NCBI RefSeq assembly: GCF_015471405.1
Contig: NZ_BLVZ01000002.1
Coordinates: forward strand, 310,001-374,000
Direction: 5' to 3'
Source: Pseudomonas cichorii
Lineage (GTDB): Bacteria > Pseudomonadota > Gammaproteobacteria > Pseudomonadales > Pseudomonadaceae
DNA length: 64,000 nt
Shown: in pieces, positions 46,518 through 55,536 of the stretch
Layout: every line of letters starts with the position of its first letter
Numbering within the stretch: position 1 is the stretch's first letter
Made by a program: the position numbers and the translations under genes
The notes under the pieces: model-generated
The model's input: the letters and a program-made list of their open reading frames with translations, nothing else
What the model was told of the DNA's origin: nothing
Database searches by the model: none

Positions 46518-46747
46518 AATTTATCATCGAAGCATTCGACAAAGAGAACGAATTTCTAGATTTTGAAATTGTTCTACCAGATGACTGCGAAGCCCAACTA
46601 GCCGAAATTATGAATTGGTCATCACCGCAGCGAGGTATTGAAGGTTACAACCTTAGCAATACCCAGCTGTCCAGCATCGAGGTGTTGGCAGGTAAGCGTT
46701 TCAACGACGAGAAACACATATTTCAACTGACCTGTAACGTAAGTTGA
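46514..46747 (+). CDS. Probable immunity protein for the E3-type toxin
   Basis: 77 residues, acidic. ATG overlaps the toxin stop (ATGA), the classic toxin-immunity arrangement. The sequence (MKFIIEAFDKENEFLDFEIV, EIMNWSSPQRGIEGYNLS) does not look like colicin E3 or cloacin immunity proteins. It instead resembles a small family of uncharacterised proteins (DUF7683-like, from memory). Function is inferred from position, size and charge. Confidence 0.68.
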   Translation: MKFIIEAFDKENEFLDFEIVLPDDCEAQLAEIMNWSSPQRGIEGYNLSNTQLSSIEVLAGKRFNDEKHIFQLTCNVS

Positions 46748-46924
46748 ATTAAAACCTCCCACGGCTGCCAGGAGGCGTGCGGGCTGTGATCGAGATCGAC
46801 TATCCCGAATCAGACGGTCGCTCAAGTCTGAGCCGATACGCCAACAGGCAGGAGCAATCGGGCGGCGCTCCGCTTCTTCGCGAGAGGCGCGTACACCCGA
46901 ACAAAATGTATCTCCTTCAATGAA

Positions 46925-47020
46925 GTCTCGCGGATAAATCCGCTCCTACCTGCTGATGCCGATAAGTTGAGGTCATAAATCACTTTGAGGGAGGCAGCTT
47001 GCTGGCGACCTCGCTCCCGA
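46925..47020. repeat. Compound REP remnant
   Basis: TCTCGCGGATAAATCCGCTCCTAC (46926-46949) is a single GTAGGAGC-type REP. Next to it, GATAAGTTGAGGTCATAAATCACTTTGAGGGAGGCAGCTTGCTGGC (46965-47009, given here in parts: a GATAAGTTGAGG tail, then ATAAATCACTT, then GGGAGGCAGCTTGCTGGC) is one arm of the repeat that is complete at 55386-55535. The arm supplies the 3' end of a small minus-strand gene. Confidence 0.7.
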
Positions 47021-47117
47021 CCTTCGCCGTCAACCAGATCGATTTATTCCTGTTCACCGGATTACTGATGAAACCGTGGTCATGCAATCGACTCATAAGT
47101 TTTTCGTCGTACTTCAT
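46980..47117 (-). pseudogene. Small protein whose C-terminus is replaced by a repeat arm
   Basis: 45 residues from ATG 47117, with GGAG nine bases upstream. The first 30 residues (MKYDEKLMSRLHDHGFISNP) look like an ordinary small winged-helix-like protein, but the last 12 or so (VGSEVASKLPPSK) are encoded by the GGAGGCAGCTTGCTGGC repeat. The gene was probably cut short by the repeat, or the protein is a naturally fused short form. Confidence 0.45.
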
Positions 47118-47235
47118 GATCGTTGCTCCACTCATATTCAAAAGTAATGTCGAGCTTGTGGGTATCTGCAGGCAGCCCCACAAAGCCCGACACAACTACT
47201 GAACCATGACCAGGCTTTGAAGTGAACACCCGACC

Positions 47236-47361
47236 TCAGCATGCTCCAGGCGGAATGCCGTTCTTGTTGAAGTCCTTCAGCCGCTCCCTTTCCTTCTCGG
47301 TCGAATGCGCGGGGGTGTCGTTCTCGGGTTTGTCCTGTTGCTTCTGCTTATCGTCACTCAT
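47236..47361 (-). CDS. Small hydrophilic protein, 41 residues
   Basis: Starts at ATG 47361 with a near-perfect ribosome-binding site (AGGAGGT, six bases upstream) and ends at TGA 47236. It begins MSDDKQKQQDKPENDTPAHS and ends with LKDFNKNGIPPGAC. It is highly charged, with no membrane or signal sequence and a single terminal cysteine. No family was recognised. The strong start site argues that it is expressed. Confidence 0.6.
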   Translation of the reverse strand: MSDDKQKQQDKPENDTPAHSTEKERERLKDFNKNGIPPGAC

Positions 47362-47538
47362 GGTCTGACCTCCTTTGGCCATCAGTCCAGACAGGTTTTA
47401 CGCTTGGTATTCAAAAGAGCCTGACAAGTGGATAACAGTTCCTGCCAATTGCCTCATTGCAGAGAAACCGCCGGGGTATCGCCTTTGAACTTTTCCGGGA
47501 CGATGGGTTTCAGACACCTGAATTCATGGAGAAACCTT

Positions 47539-48600
47539 ATGACCCAGACAGCATTGGTCGTCGGTGCCAGCGGCATCGTCGGTAGCGAAACCACTCGACT
47601 CCTGATTGAAAACGGCTGGCAGGTTGCGGCGCTTTCGCGCAATCCATCCCCCGCGAAAGGCGTGATCCCGGTCGCTGCTGATCTTCAGGACCCCGCATCG
47701 CTGCGCTCGGCGCTGGCAGACCTGAAACCTACCCATGTATTCATCACGACCTGGTCACGGCAAGCGACCGAAGCCGAGAACATTCGGGTCAACGCCGCCA
47801 TGGTGCGCAATGTGCTGGACGCCGTTCGCCCGGCCGCAAGCGTGAAGCACGTGGCGCTGGTCACGGGCTTGAAGCATTACCTCGGCCCTTTCGAGGCCTA
47901 TGGCAAAGGCAGCCTTCCGCAGACGCCGTTCCGTGAGGATCAGGGTCGCCTGGATGTAGAGAACTTCTACTACGCGCAGGAAGATGAAGTATTCGCCGCC
48001 GCCGAAAAGGACGGTTTCAGTTGGAGCGTGCATCGCCCGCATACGGTCACAGGCGTCGCCGTGGGCAACGCGATGAACATGGCGACAACCCTCGCCGTCT
48101 ACGCCACCATCAGCAAACACACTGGACGCCCCTTTGTATTTCCCGGCTCACGGGTGCAATGGGACAGCCTCACCGACATGACCGATGCCCGGCAACTTGC
48201 CAGACAGCAGCTCTGGGCAGCGACTACACCAGAGGCCGCCAATCAGGCATTCAATATCACCAACGGCGATGTATTTCGCTGGAAATGGATGTGGGGCCAA
48301 ATCGCCAACTACTTCGGCCTGCAACCGGCCGACTTTCCATCGGCGCCCTCTCCACTCGAAACGCAGATGGCCAACGACCAGAGCGCATGGAGTCAGATCG
48401 TTGCAGAGCATGATCTGCGCGAAGCCGACATCAGCCGCCTGATATCGCCATGGCACACCGATGCAGACCTTGGACGTCCCATCGAAGTAGTCACCGATAT
48501 GTCGAAAAGCAGGGCATTGGGCTTCAGCGCCTATCAGGCCAGTGACCAGGCCTTTTTCGATGTATTCGACAGGTTGCGCGCTGAGCGCTTGATACCCTGA
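47539..48600 (+). CDS. SDR family oxidoreductase, progesterone-5-beta-reductase-like
   Basis: 353 residues from ATG 47539, with GGAG eight bases upstream. Atypical short-chain dehydrogenase with nucleotide-binding GASGIVGSETTRLL, HVFITTWSR and the PRISE-type motif LVTGLKHYLGPFEAYG, in which the conserved catalytic Lys/Tyr occur. Substrates of bacterial members are enone-like. It is monocistronic, followed by a repeat. The substrate is unknown. Confidence 0.85.
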   Translation: MTQTALVVGASGIVGSETTRLLIENGWQVAALSRNPSPAKGVIPVAADLQDPASLRSALADLKPTHVFITTWSRQATEAENIRVNAAMVRNVLDAVRPAASVKHVALVTGLKHYLGPFEAYGKGSLPQTPFREDQGRLDVENFYYAQEDEVFAAAEKDGFSWSVHRPHTVTGVAVGNAMNMATTLAVYATISKHTGRPFVFPGSRVQWDSLTDMTDARQLARQQLWAATTPEAANQAFNITNGDVFRWKWMWGQIANYFGLQPADFPSAPSPLETQMANDQSAWSQIVAEHDLREADISRLISPWHTDADLGRPIEVVTDMSKSRALGFSAYQASDQAFFDVFDRLRAERLIP

Positions 48601-48695
48601 CTGATAAGTTAAGGCGTACATATCACTAAGTGAGAGGGGCCTTGGCCGCGACTTCAATGCTGTCGCGGCCAAGGCCCCTCTCACAATGTGTAACT
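48601..48695. repeat. Palindromic repeat with AGTTAAGG tail
   Basis: After the tail GATAAGTTAAGG (48602-48613) a long palindrome AGAGGGGCCTTGGCCGCGAC (48636-48655) pairs with GTCGCGGCCAAGGCCCCTCT (48662-48681). The tail resembles those next to the repeats at 46965 and 55386. It separates two convergent genes and may act as a terminator. Confidence 0.7.
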
Positions 48696-48711
48696 ACCAT
48701 CCCTGCCTACA

Positions 48712-49776
48712 TCAACTCTCCACCACCGGAAAACTCAAGACTGTCGTAGTCCCGACGGGATCATGCGTCGTCACTACAAGCTCGCCTCCCAACTGCGTCG
48801 CCAAGGCCTTTGTGAGTTTGCGGCCTAGCCCTTTGCGTCGCGGCGCGGGGTCCGTGGTTTCGTCAGGCAGGCCGATCCCGTTGTCCGAGACGGTCAGCAC
48901 AAACTGTTGGTTGGTACGGCAAAAATCTACTGTGATGCTACCTGCGCGCCCATCGGGAAACGCATGCTTCAAGGCATTGGTAATGAGTTCATTGGTGATG
49001 AGCCCCACAGCCCCGGCACGATCCAGAGGCAGTGTAAGGGCCTGTGCCTTTACAAGCATTTCAATGGGCCGGGTTTCGGCCATGCTGTAATTCAACCCGG
49101 CGACCAGGTCCTGGAGGTATTCATTCATGTCAACGGATACCTCACCATCGTGGTGAGCCAGGCGATCATGCATGGAGGCAACAACGTTTATCTGTCCGGC
49201 CGCCTGTCTGAGGGCCGAGGCGACGTCGGGGGCAGAGTGGACGGCTTGCAGATGCAGGGTGGCGATGGTGCGCTGCATGTCGTTTTTGACCCGATGCCCG
49301 AACTCTACGAGCAGCAACTGTCGTTCGCGCTCGCCTTTCTCGGCCAGGGCACGCGCCTTCTCCGCATCATCGTGGGCGATGGCCGTCTGGCGCTGCAATT
49401 GCTCGGTTTCGAGGTAGGCATTGCGCAATGCCGACCCCATTAGCGTAATAAGTGCACTGGTCATGATGAATAGCGTGAGGCTGAATGCGCCACTGGGTGC
49501 AGCAATACTCAAACTGCCGAGCGGGGGAAGGAAGAAATAAGCAGCAATGGCTGAACTCAGGGCTGTGGCAAACAGACCGAAACGCCGTCCGAAAAAAATC
49601 GCCGAGAACAGGATGGCCGGCAAGAAAAACAATATGGGCAAGGGTGGAATCGCGGTGAATACTTTTGCTCTCAATAAATACGCGCTCCATACAATCAGCA
49701 GCGTCAGCCCCCATTTCAGGGGCTGGGGCAAATCAAGACGTATCAGTGCGCGCACATCAAACCGGGTAACTGGCAT
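48712..49776 (-). CDS. Membrane sensor histidine kinase (DUF4118/HisKA_2)
   Basis: 354 residues from ATG 49776. Four membrane segments in the first 120 residues (KdpD-like DUF4118 module: FLPAILFSAIFFGRRFGLFA, AYFFLPPLGSLSI), a short coiled coil, then HisKA_2 with phospho-acceptor His161 (EFGHRVKNDMQRT) and an HATPase with LITNELITNALKHAFP. This type is common in general-stress and light-response pathways. No response regulator is adjacent, so it is an orphan kinase. Confidence 0.87.
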   Translation of the reverse strand: MPVTRFDVRALIRLDLPQPLKWGLTLLIVWSAYLLRAKVFTAIPPLPILFFLPAILFSAIFFGRRFGLFATALSSAIAAYFFLPPLGSLSIAAPSGAFSLTLFIMTSALITLMGSALRNAYLETEQLQRQTAIAHDDAEKARALAEKGERERQLLLVEFGHRVKNDMQRTIATLHLQAVHSAPDVASALRQAAGQINVVASMHDRLAHHDGEVSVDMNEYLQDLVAGLNYSMAETRPIEMLVKAQALTLPLDRAGAVGLITNELITNALKHAFPDGRAGSITVDFCRTNQQFVLTVSDNGIGLPDETTDPAPRRKGLGRKLTKALATQLGGELVVTTHDPVGTTTVLSFPVVES

Positions 49777-49864
49777 CACGTGTTCCCAAATAACCAAACT
49801 CTACAAACCTGACTGATAAAACGTCCCTTCCCGGCGGCTTAACAACAAAGGCCGCCCCTTGGAG

Positions 49865-51379
49865 TCACTCTGTTTCAACCCGATTGCGCCCCAGACTCTT
49901 CGCCCGATACAGCAGCCGATCCGCCTCTCTCAAACTTGCAGCGTAGCTCTCTCCTTCGGACAACCGCGTAGCGACCACGCCGGCACTGATGGTAACAACC
50001 TTCAAGGCACTGCCCGAATGTTCAATGCCAGCGGCATGGATGGCTGACCTTATGAGTTCAGCCACACTCAATGCACCGGCCAGATCGGTATCCGGCAGCA
50101 AGACCACAAACTCTTCCCCGCCATATCGAGCGGCCAGGTCGGCAGGGCGACGGATATTGGCCTGTATAAGGCGCGCCACCTGTTGCAGGCATTGGTCGCC
50201 CATAACATGACCGTAGGTATCGTTGTATTGCTTGAACCAGTCGATATCGAGAAGAATCAGCCCGATACTTTGTCCGTTACGCCGCGATTGAGCTTCCTCT
50301 TTCTGTAATGCGGCATCGAAGCATCTTCTGTTAGCCACGTTTGTGAGGCTGTCTGTTTGCGCCAGTATTTCCAGTTCGCTGCGTGCGATATTGAGTTGTT
50401 TTTCAGCCTTCAGCAGTTTCTGAACCTGGCTGTAAAGCACAACCCCGAGCAACGTGAGTGCAAAAATGATGAAACCGGCAATGGCGAACGAGCGGTAGGC
50501 ATATGTCCACCAGTTGGAGAATACGTATTCATAGGAAAACCCCGCAGCCGTCACCATTGGCAGCCCTTGCAGGCGGCGATAGGCATATATCCGTTCAATA
50601 CCGTCCACTACAGAAGTGATAATGGCGGTACCTCTATCGCTTACAGGCAGGTATCTGCTGAAGATTTCCCCCTTGGAAATATTGGTCACCACCAAGGTCC
50701 CAACTGCCGGGCGACGTGCCAGCAGGTCCCCGTTATCAAGGGCTAGAAAAATGACGCCTTTATCATCAACTTCCATGCGCTCAAAAAAACGCTGGAAATA
50801 AGCAACAGGAATCGTGGCCAGGGCAACCCCCGCAAAGCCACCATCCGGACTTTGAATACGGCGACTGACCGGAATCACCATTTCTCCGGTAGTGCGGCTT
50901 GTGATGATCGAACCAATATGAATCGAATCATCAATGTTTTCGCGGTGATAAATAAAATAGTCGCGATCGCTGTTATTTTTTTTGCTGACGTTTGGCGAGA
51001 AGGAGTTGGCGATCCAGTTTCCCTCTTCGTCATAGATGAAAAGTCCCTGAATACTGTCCATCGTGGCAGTGTCCTGGGACATGATTTTGTGCAGGCGTAG
51101 TTGCTGGGGCCGGTCCATGCCCTCGCTCTCTACCCGCTCAACGATATCCCTCAACTTGTTGTCAGCCTGACGGACGGTGTCTTGAGCCTGTTGCTCGGCA
51201 GCACTGACAATATTTGAAACACCCATTTGGGCATTTGCCAGACGTTCATCGGCCGACTGTTGGATTTGCCAGGCTGTGGCCAGTATCAGGGAGACGCAGA
51301 CCAGAACAATGAAACCTATAAGCCCTGCCGACAGGGCTTTAGGTGTGAGCCGGGCCGATACGAAGGGTATGGGCTTCAT
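49865..51379 (-). CDS. Cache-sensor diguanylate cyclase
   Basis: 504 residues. Membrane segment about 17-37, a periplasmic dCache domain (40-290) with DRDYFIYHRENIDDSIHIGS, second membrane segment 297-317, then GGDEF. The active loop GGEEF is at 420-424 with an RPAD inhibitory site five residues before it. It is predicted to produce c-di-GMP. It is the second such enzyme in the window, not closely similar to the one at 41093. Confidence 0.92.
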   Translation of the reverse strand: MKPIPFVSARLTPKALSAGLIGFIVLVCVSLILATAWQIQQSADERLANAQMGVSNIVSAAEQQAQDTVRQADNKLRDIVERVESEGMDRPQQLRLHKIMSQDTATMDSIQGLFIYDEEGNWIANSFSPNVSKKNNSDRDYFIYHRENIDDSIHIGSIITSRTTGEMVIPVSRRIQSPDGGFAGVALATIPVAYFQRFFERMEVDDKGVIFLALDNGDLLARRPAVGTLVVTNISKGEIFSRYLPVSDRGTAIITSVVDGIERIYAYRRLQGLPMVTAAGFSYEYVFSNWWTYAYRSFAIAGFIIFALTLLGVVLYSQVQKLLKAEKQLNIARSELEILAQTDSLTNVANRRCFDAALQKEEAQSRRNGQSIGLILLDIDWFKQYNDTYGHVMGDQCLQQVARLIQANIRRPADLAARYGGEEFVVLLPDTDLAGALSVAELIRSAIHAAGIEHSGSALKVVTISAGVVATRLSEGESYAASLREADRLLYRAKSLGRNRVETE

Positions 51380-51458
51380 GGTTTCTCGTCATTTTCTTGG
51401 CAGATCCGTGCTTTGCTGCACATTTCATACCCAAGGGGATGACGAGTATTGTGCGAAT

Positions 51459-51782
51459 TTACACCTTCACCCAGCGCTCCACTTTGATTTCCGGCAAGTC
51501 CTGGCGGCGCATGTATACACGCAGCGGTTCGGTGATATTCAGGCGGCTGTCGATGTTCTGGTCGAGCAGCAGTTGCAGGCGCTCGCGGCTGAGGTTCATC
51601 TGGGCGCCGGAGCCTGCACTCCAGACGAATTCACTGGTGGGGGTGATGCTGTCTTCGGTGACGTCCATGCCAAAAGAGTCTTCGCTGAAACGAACGATGA
51701 AATGTTTGTGCTTGTGGTGATAGCCCACAAAACCTTCAAGTTGCTCGGCGGCTTCGCAGATGTCGCTGGAAGTGGTGCTCAT
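51459..51782 (-). CDS. Conserved hypothetical protein downstream of yiaY
   Basis: 107 residues from ATG 51782. No signal peptide or membrane segment. Motifs: GFVGYHHKHKHFIVRFSEDS, RERLQLLLDQNIDSRLNITE and LRVYMRRQDLPEI. A similar gene accompanies the iron alcohol dehydrogenase in other pseudomonads, as far as memory goes. Ten bases separate it from that gene, so they share a transcript. The function is unknown. Confidence 0.7.
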   Translation of the reverse strand: MSTTSSDICEAAEQLEGFVGYHHKHKHFIVRFSEDSFGMDVTEDSITPTSEFVWSAGSGAQMNLSRERLQLLLDQNIDSRLNITEPLRVYMRRQDLPEIKVERWVKV

Positions 51783-51792
51783 TGTGTTTTCC

Positions 51793-52941
51793 TCAAAGAG
51801 CCTGACGGAAGATGCCTTCAATCTGTTCCTGATTGGCCGGGCGCGGATTGGTCAGGCCGCAGGCGTCTTTCAAGGCATTGGCAGCCAGAGTCGGGATGTC
51901 TTCTTCCTTCACGCCCAGCGCCACGAGGCCTGACGGAATTTCCACCGACGCCGACAGTTTGCGGATCGCCGTAATAGCCGCACGGGCACCGTCCTCAGGG
52001 GACAGGCCGCGAATATCGGCGCCCATGGCGTGAGCCACGTCGGTCAGGCGCGCAGCACTGACGGCGGCGTTGAAACTTTGCACATGAGGCAGTAATACCG
52101 CGTTGCAGACGCCATGGGGCAAATCATAGAAACCGCCCAACTGGTGCGCCATGGCATGCACGTAACCCAGCGAAGCGTTGTTGAACGCCATACCCGCCAG
52201 GAACTGCGCATAGGCCATGTTTTCCCGGGCAACGATATCCGTACCGTCAAAAACCGCCTTATGCAGGTTGCCCGCAATCAGGTTCATGGCCTTGATGGCG
52301 CAAGCGTCGGTGATCGGGGTAGCAGCGGTCGACACGTAGGCTTCGATGGCGTGGGTCAGTGCGTCCATGCCCGTGGCGGCGGTCAGGGACTTAGGCATGC
52401 CGACCATCATCTTCGGGTCGTTCACCGACAGGATCGGCGTGACGTTGCGGTCGATGATCGCCATTTTCACGTGGCGCACTTCATCGGTAATGATGCAGAA
52501 GCGAGTCATCTCGCTGGCAGTACCGGCGGTGGTGTTGATTGCGATCAGCGGCAGTTGAGGCTTTTGCGAGCGGTCAACGCCTTCGTAATCGCTGATATGC
52601 CCGCCGTTACTGGCGCACAGGGCAATCCCCTTGGCACAGTCATGGGGTGAGCCGCCACCGAGGGAAATCACGAAATCGCATTGGCGCTCTTGCAGCAGCG
52701 CGAGGCCTTTTTCCACGTTGCTGATGGTCGGATTGGGCTTGGCACCGTCGTACACCACAGCATCGATCCCCTGCTCCACCAACAGGCCCGCGACCTGAGC
52801 CGCGACACCGGCCTTGGCCAGCCCGGCATCGGTGACGATCAGTGCCTTGAGGAACCCGTATTTGCGGATGGCTTGCATGGCTTCATCAATGCAACCGGAG
52901 CCAATAATGTTCACGGCGGGAATGAAAAAGGTGCTGCTCAT
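51793..52941 (-). CDS. yiaY: Iron-containing alcohol dehydrogenase YiaY
   Basis: 382 residues. Fe-ADH family: NAD-binding [16 protein letters not shown] (about 97-112), [13 protein letters not shown], the metal site motifs [13 protein letters not shown] and [20 protein letters not shown] with its His residues. It oxidises ethanol or a related alcohol. In P. aeruginosa the related ErcA belongs to ethanol-oxidation regulation, but no exa genes are nearby. Confidence 0.92.
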   Translation of the reverse strand: MSSTFFIPAVNIIGSGCIDEAMQAIRKYGFLKALIVTDAGLAKAGVAAQVAGLLVEQGIDAVVYDGAKPNPTISNVEKGLALLQERQCDFVISLGGGSPHDCAKGIALCASNGGHISDYEGVDRSQKPQLPLIAINTTAGTASEMTRFCIITDEVRHVKMAIIDRNVTPILSVNDPKMMVGMPKSLTAATGMDALTHAIEAYVSTAATPITDACAIKAMNLIAGNLHKAVFDGTDIVARENMAYAQFLAGMAFNNASLGYVHAMAHQLGGFYDLPHGVCNAVLLPHVQSFNAAVSAARLTDVAHAMGADIRGLSPEDGARAAITAIRKLSASVEIPSGLVALGVKEEDIPTLAANALKDACGLTNPRPANQEQIEGIFRQAL

Positions 52942-53189
52942 GGCGAATCCTCATCTCTGGCTGGCTCAGGTGTCCGACAAGACGGCGGGTCTGGGACCTT
53001 GGGTTTGCCTGTAGCTTCTGCCTTAGCGCAGGCGCAGACGTTGATCCAGCTCAATGAAGCGCAACTGCAGGCTACCGATGGTCGCAACTGTACGGTTGAA
53101 TCTGTGCATAGCTGTAGACGTACGATTGATCTGACCTGTGGCTATATGCCCATTCTGTATACAAAAAACATTAAAAATGGATTGGGATC

Positions 53190-54089
53190 ATGTCTTCTCG
53201 TGAAAACACCGGTATGGCTCTGGGCCTGCTGGGCGTCATCATTTTCAGCCTGACACTGCCGATGACCCGCATCGTGGTGCAGGAACTTCACCCACTGCTC
53301 AACGGCATCGGTCGTGCGCTGCTGGCCGCGATTCCGGCGGCGGCGCTGCTGTACTGGCGGCGGGAAAAGTGGCCGACGCGGCAACAACTCAAAGGGCTGG
53401 CGCTGGTGATCTTTGGCGTGATCATTGGTTTTCCGGTGCTGTCGGCCTGGGCCATGCAGACCTTGCCCGCCTCTCACGGCGCACTGGTCAACGGCATACA
53501 GCCGCTGTTTGTCGCGATCTATGCAGCGTGGCTGTCCCACGAGCGTCCATCCAAGGCCTTCTGGGGCTGCGCGGCACTGGGCAGCGCATTGGTGCTCGCT
53601 TATTCGCTGATGAGTGGTGCCGGTGGCATTCAGATAGGTGATCTGTGGATGCTGGCTGCCGTCGCCGTAGGCGGGCTGGGTTACGCGGAAGGTGGCCGAC
53701 TGGCCAAGGAAATGGGCGGCTGGCAAGTAATCTGCTGGGCCTTGGTGCTGTCGAGCCCTGTGCTGATCGGCCCTTTCATTTATTTCGCCGCACAACACCA
53801 GGGGCCTGTGTCCAGCGGGACCTTGTGGGCCTTTGCCTATGTGGCGTTTTTTTCGCAGTTCCTGGGCTTCTTTGCGTGGTATTCAGGGCTGGCGATGGGG
53901 GGGATTTCGCGGGTCAGCCAGGTTCAGCTGTTGCAGATCTTCTTCACCATGGCCTTGTCGGCCATGTTCTTTGGCGAACATATCGAACCGATGACCTGGG
54001 TTTTCGCCGCTGCCGTCATTGCCACGGTGATGCTGGGGCGCAAGACATCGGTCATTGCGCCGCCAAAACCGGCCACATCCCTCAGCTGA
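53190..54089 (+). CDS. DMT superfamily (EamA) transporter
   Basis: 299 residues with ten membrane segments in two EamA halves (ILFS-type start ALGLLGVIIFSLTLPMTRIV, second half GDLWMLAAVAVGGLGYAEGG). Such exporters move amino acids or metabolites. The 250-base region upstream carries several short CTGTAN-type half-sites (53093-53155), as found for MocR-type regulators, but no regulator gene adjoins. The last eight bases overlap the methyltransferase end. Confidence 0.88.
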   Translation: MSSRENTGMALGLLGVIIFSLTLPMTRIVVQELHPLLNGIGRALLAAIPAAALLYWRREKWPTRQQLKGLALVIFGVIIGFPVLSAWAMQTLPASHGALVNGIQPLFVAIYAAWLSHERPSKAFWGCAALGSALVLAYSLMSGAGGIQIGDLWMLAAVAVGGLGYAEGGRLAKEMGGWQVICWALVLSSPVLIGPFIYFAAQHQGPVSSGTLWAFAYVAFFSQFLGFFAWYSGLAMGGISRVSQVQLLQIFFTMALSAMFFGEHIEPMTWVFAAAVIATVMLGRKTSVIAPPKPATSLS

Positions 54090-55299
54090 GAAAGCCGTCT
54101 GCCTGGAGCAAGGTTTCCAGGCAGTGTTCGGTAATGCCGTAGAACGTCTTGAGTTCCTGAATACGCGCCAGCAACTGCGCCGGGTCGACCGACTCGGCGC
54201 GTTTGACCGCCAGGATCATCTTGTTCTTGTTGGTGTGCTCCAGGGAAATGAACTCGAACACCTTGGTTTCGTAGCCACAAGCTTCAAGCAGCAAGGCACG
54301 CAGGCTGTCGGTGACCATTTCCGCCTGCTGGCCCATGTGCAAACCGTATTGCAGCATCGGGCGCAGCAAGGTCGGGCTCTGGATCTGCAAACGGATCTGT
54401 TTGTGGCAGCACGGCGAGCACATGATGATCGACGCACCAGAACGAATGCCCATATGAATGGCATAGTCAGTGGCGATATCGCAGGCGTGCAGGGCAATCA
54501 TCACGTCCAGATCGCTGGGCGCCACGCTACGGACGTCGCCATGCTTGAACACCAGACCAGAATGCTCAAGCCGCTCGGCTGCGGCGTTGCACAGGTTCAC
54601 CATGTCTTCGCGCAGTTCAACGCCGGTAACCTGCCCTTGTGCCTGCAAGGTGTTGCACAGGTAATCGTGGATCGCGAACGTCAGGTAGCCCTTGCCGGAG
54701 CCGAAGTCAGCCACCTTGACCGGCTGATCGAGCTGGAGCGGCGATGAGGTCAGGGCATGGGAAAACACTTCGATGAACTTGTTGATCTGCTTCCATTTGC
54801 GCGACATGGCCGGGATCAGCTCATGCTGCTTGTTGGTCACGCCCAGATCGGCGAGAAATGGACGGCTGAGTTCCAGATAGCGTTTCTTCTCACGATCATG
54901 CCCGGCCGATGGCGCCTCGCGCTCTTGCTGTGCCTTGCTCTTGAACAGCGTGCTCTTGCCCTTCTTGCCGAACTCCAGTTGCACCTCATCGGTCAGCGAC
55001 AGCAAATGTGCATTTTTAAACGACTCGGGCAGCAAGCCCGCAATGACATCCACCGCCTCTCGCAAGGGGAAGTTCTTGGTGATATCGCGGGTCTTGTAGC
55101 GATACACGAATGACAGGCATGGCTGATCCTTGACCGTCAACGGCTTGATGATGACCCGCTGCAACTCAGCTTCGGAGCCCACGTATCTGGCCAGAACCAG
55201 TTTGATGAGAGAGTTCTGGGAAAGGCTGGTGTCCAGCAAACCCAGGAACTGCGCGCGATGGTCCGGCGTGGGTCTGGAGGAAGTGGCAGTGGCTGACAT
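54082..55299 (-). CDS. SAM-dependent methyltransferase (METTL25-like, Methyltransf_32)
   Basis: 405 residues from ATG 55299. The N-terminal half is family-specific (LIKLVLARYVGSEAELQRVI). The catalytic domain starts at KVADFGSGKGYLTFAIHDYL, with VTGVELREDMVNLCNAAAER and DVMIALHACDIATDYAIHMG. CSPCCHKQ is a conserved Cys-rich motif. The family resembles eukaryotic METTL25; the substrate, protein or RNA, is unknown here. Confidence 0.82.
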   Translation of the reverse strand: MSATATSSRPTPDHRAQFLGLLDTSLSQNSLIKLVLARYVGSEAELQRVIIKPLTVKDQPCLSFVYRYKTRDITKNFPLREAVDVIAGLLPESFKNAHLLSLTDEVQLEFGKKGKSTLFKSKAQQEREAPSAGHDREKKRYLELSRPFLADLGVTNKQHELIPAMSRKWKQINKFIEVFSHALTSSPLQLDQPVKVADFGSGKGYLTFAIHDYLCNTLQAQGQVTGVELREDMVNLCNAAAERLEHSGLVFKHGDVRSVAPSDLDVMIALHACDIATDYAIHMGIRSGASIIMCSPCCHKQIRLQIQSPTLLRPMLQYGLHMGQQAEMVTDSLRALLLEACGYETKVFEFISLEHTNKNKMILAVKRAESVDPAQLLARIQELKTFYGITEHCLETLLQADGFLS

Positions 55300-55385
55300 C
55301 GAAAAACGCCTCGGGCGGCTGGAGCTGAACAGGAAGGGAGCCATTTTAGGCGGGTTGAAGGTTCAGGGTTAATAAATATGTATGA

Positions 55386-55535
55386 CTGATGCCGATCAGT
55401 TAAGGCACAAACAAAACGTATGGGAGGCAGCTTGCTGGCAAAAAAGTCTGAAAACCGGCAGATATTCTGCGTCTGTACGTGAAGTCGCCAGCAAGCTGCC
55501 TCCCACGAAGTGATTTATGACCGTAACTGACAGGC
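55386..55535. repeat. MITE-like inverted repeat with REP core
   Basis: About 150 bases. The left arm reads TGCCGATCAGTTAAGG then GGGAGGCAGCTTGCTGGC (55421-55438); the right arm is its reverse, GCCAGCAAGCTGCCTCCCAC (55486-55505) followed by AGTGATTTATGACCGTAACTG. So both the REP palindromes and the outer AGTTAAGG-ATAAATCACTT tails are inverted. One-arm copies occur at 46965 and a related one at 48602. Confidence 0.75.
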
Positions 55536-55536
55536 C

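Noticed and set aside
51120..51150. CTCTACCCGCTC, matching 12 bases of the tRNA-Gly 3' end, as a possible attachment-site repeat
   Set aside because: It lies inside the coding sequence of an intact diguanylate cyclase, is too short and has no integrase nearby.
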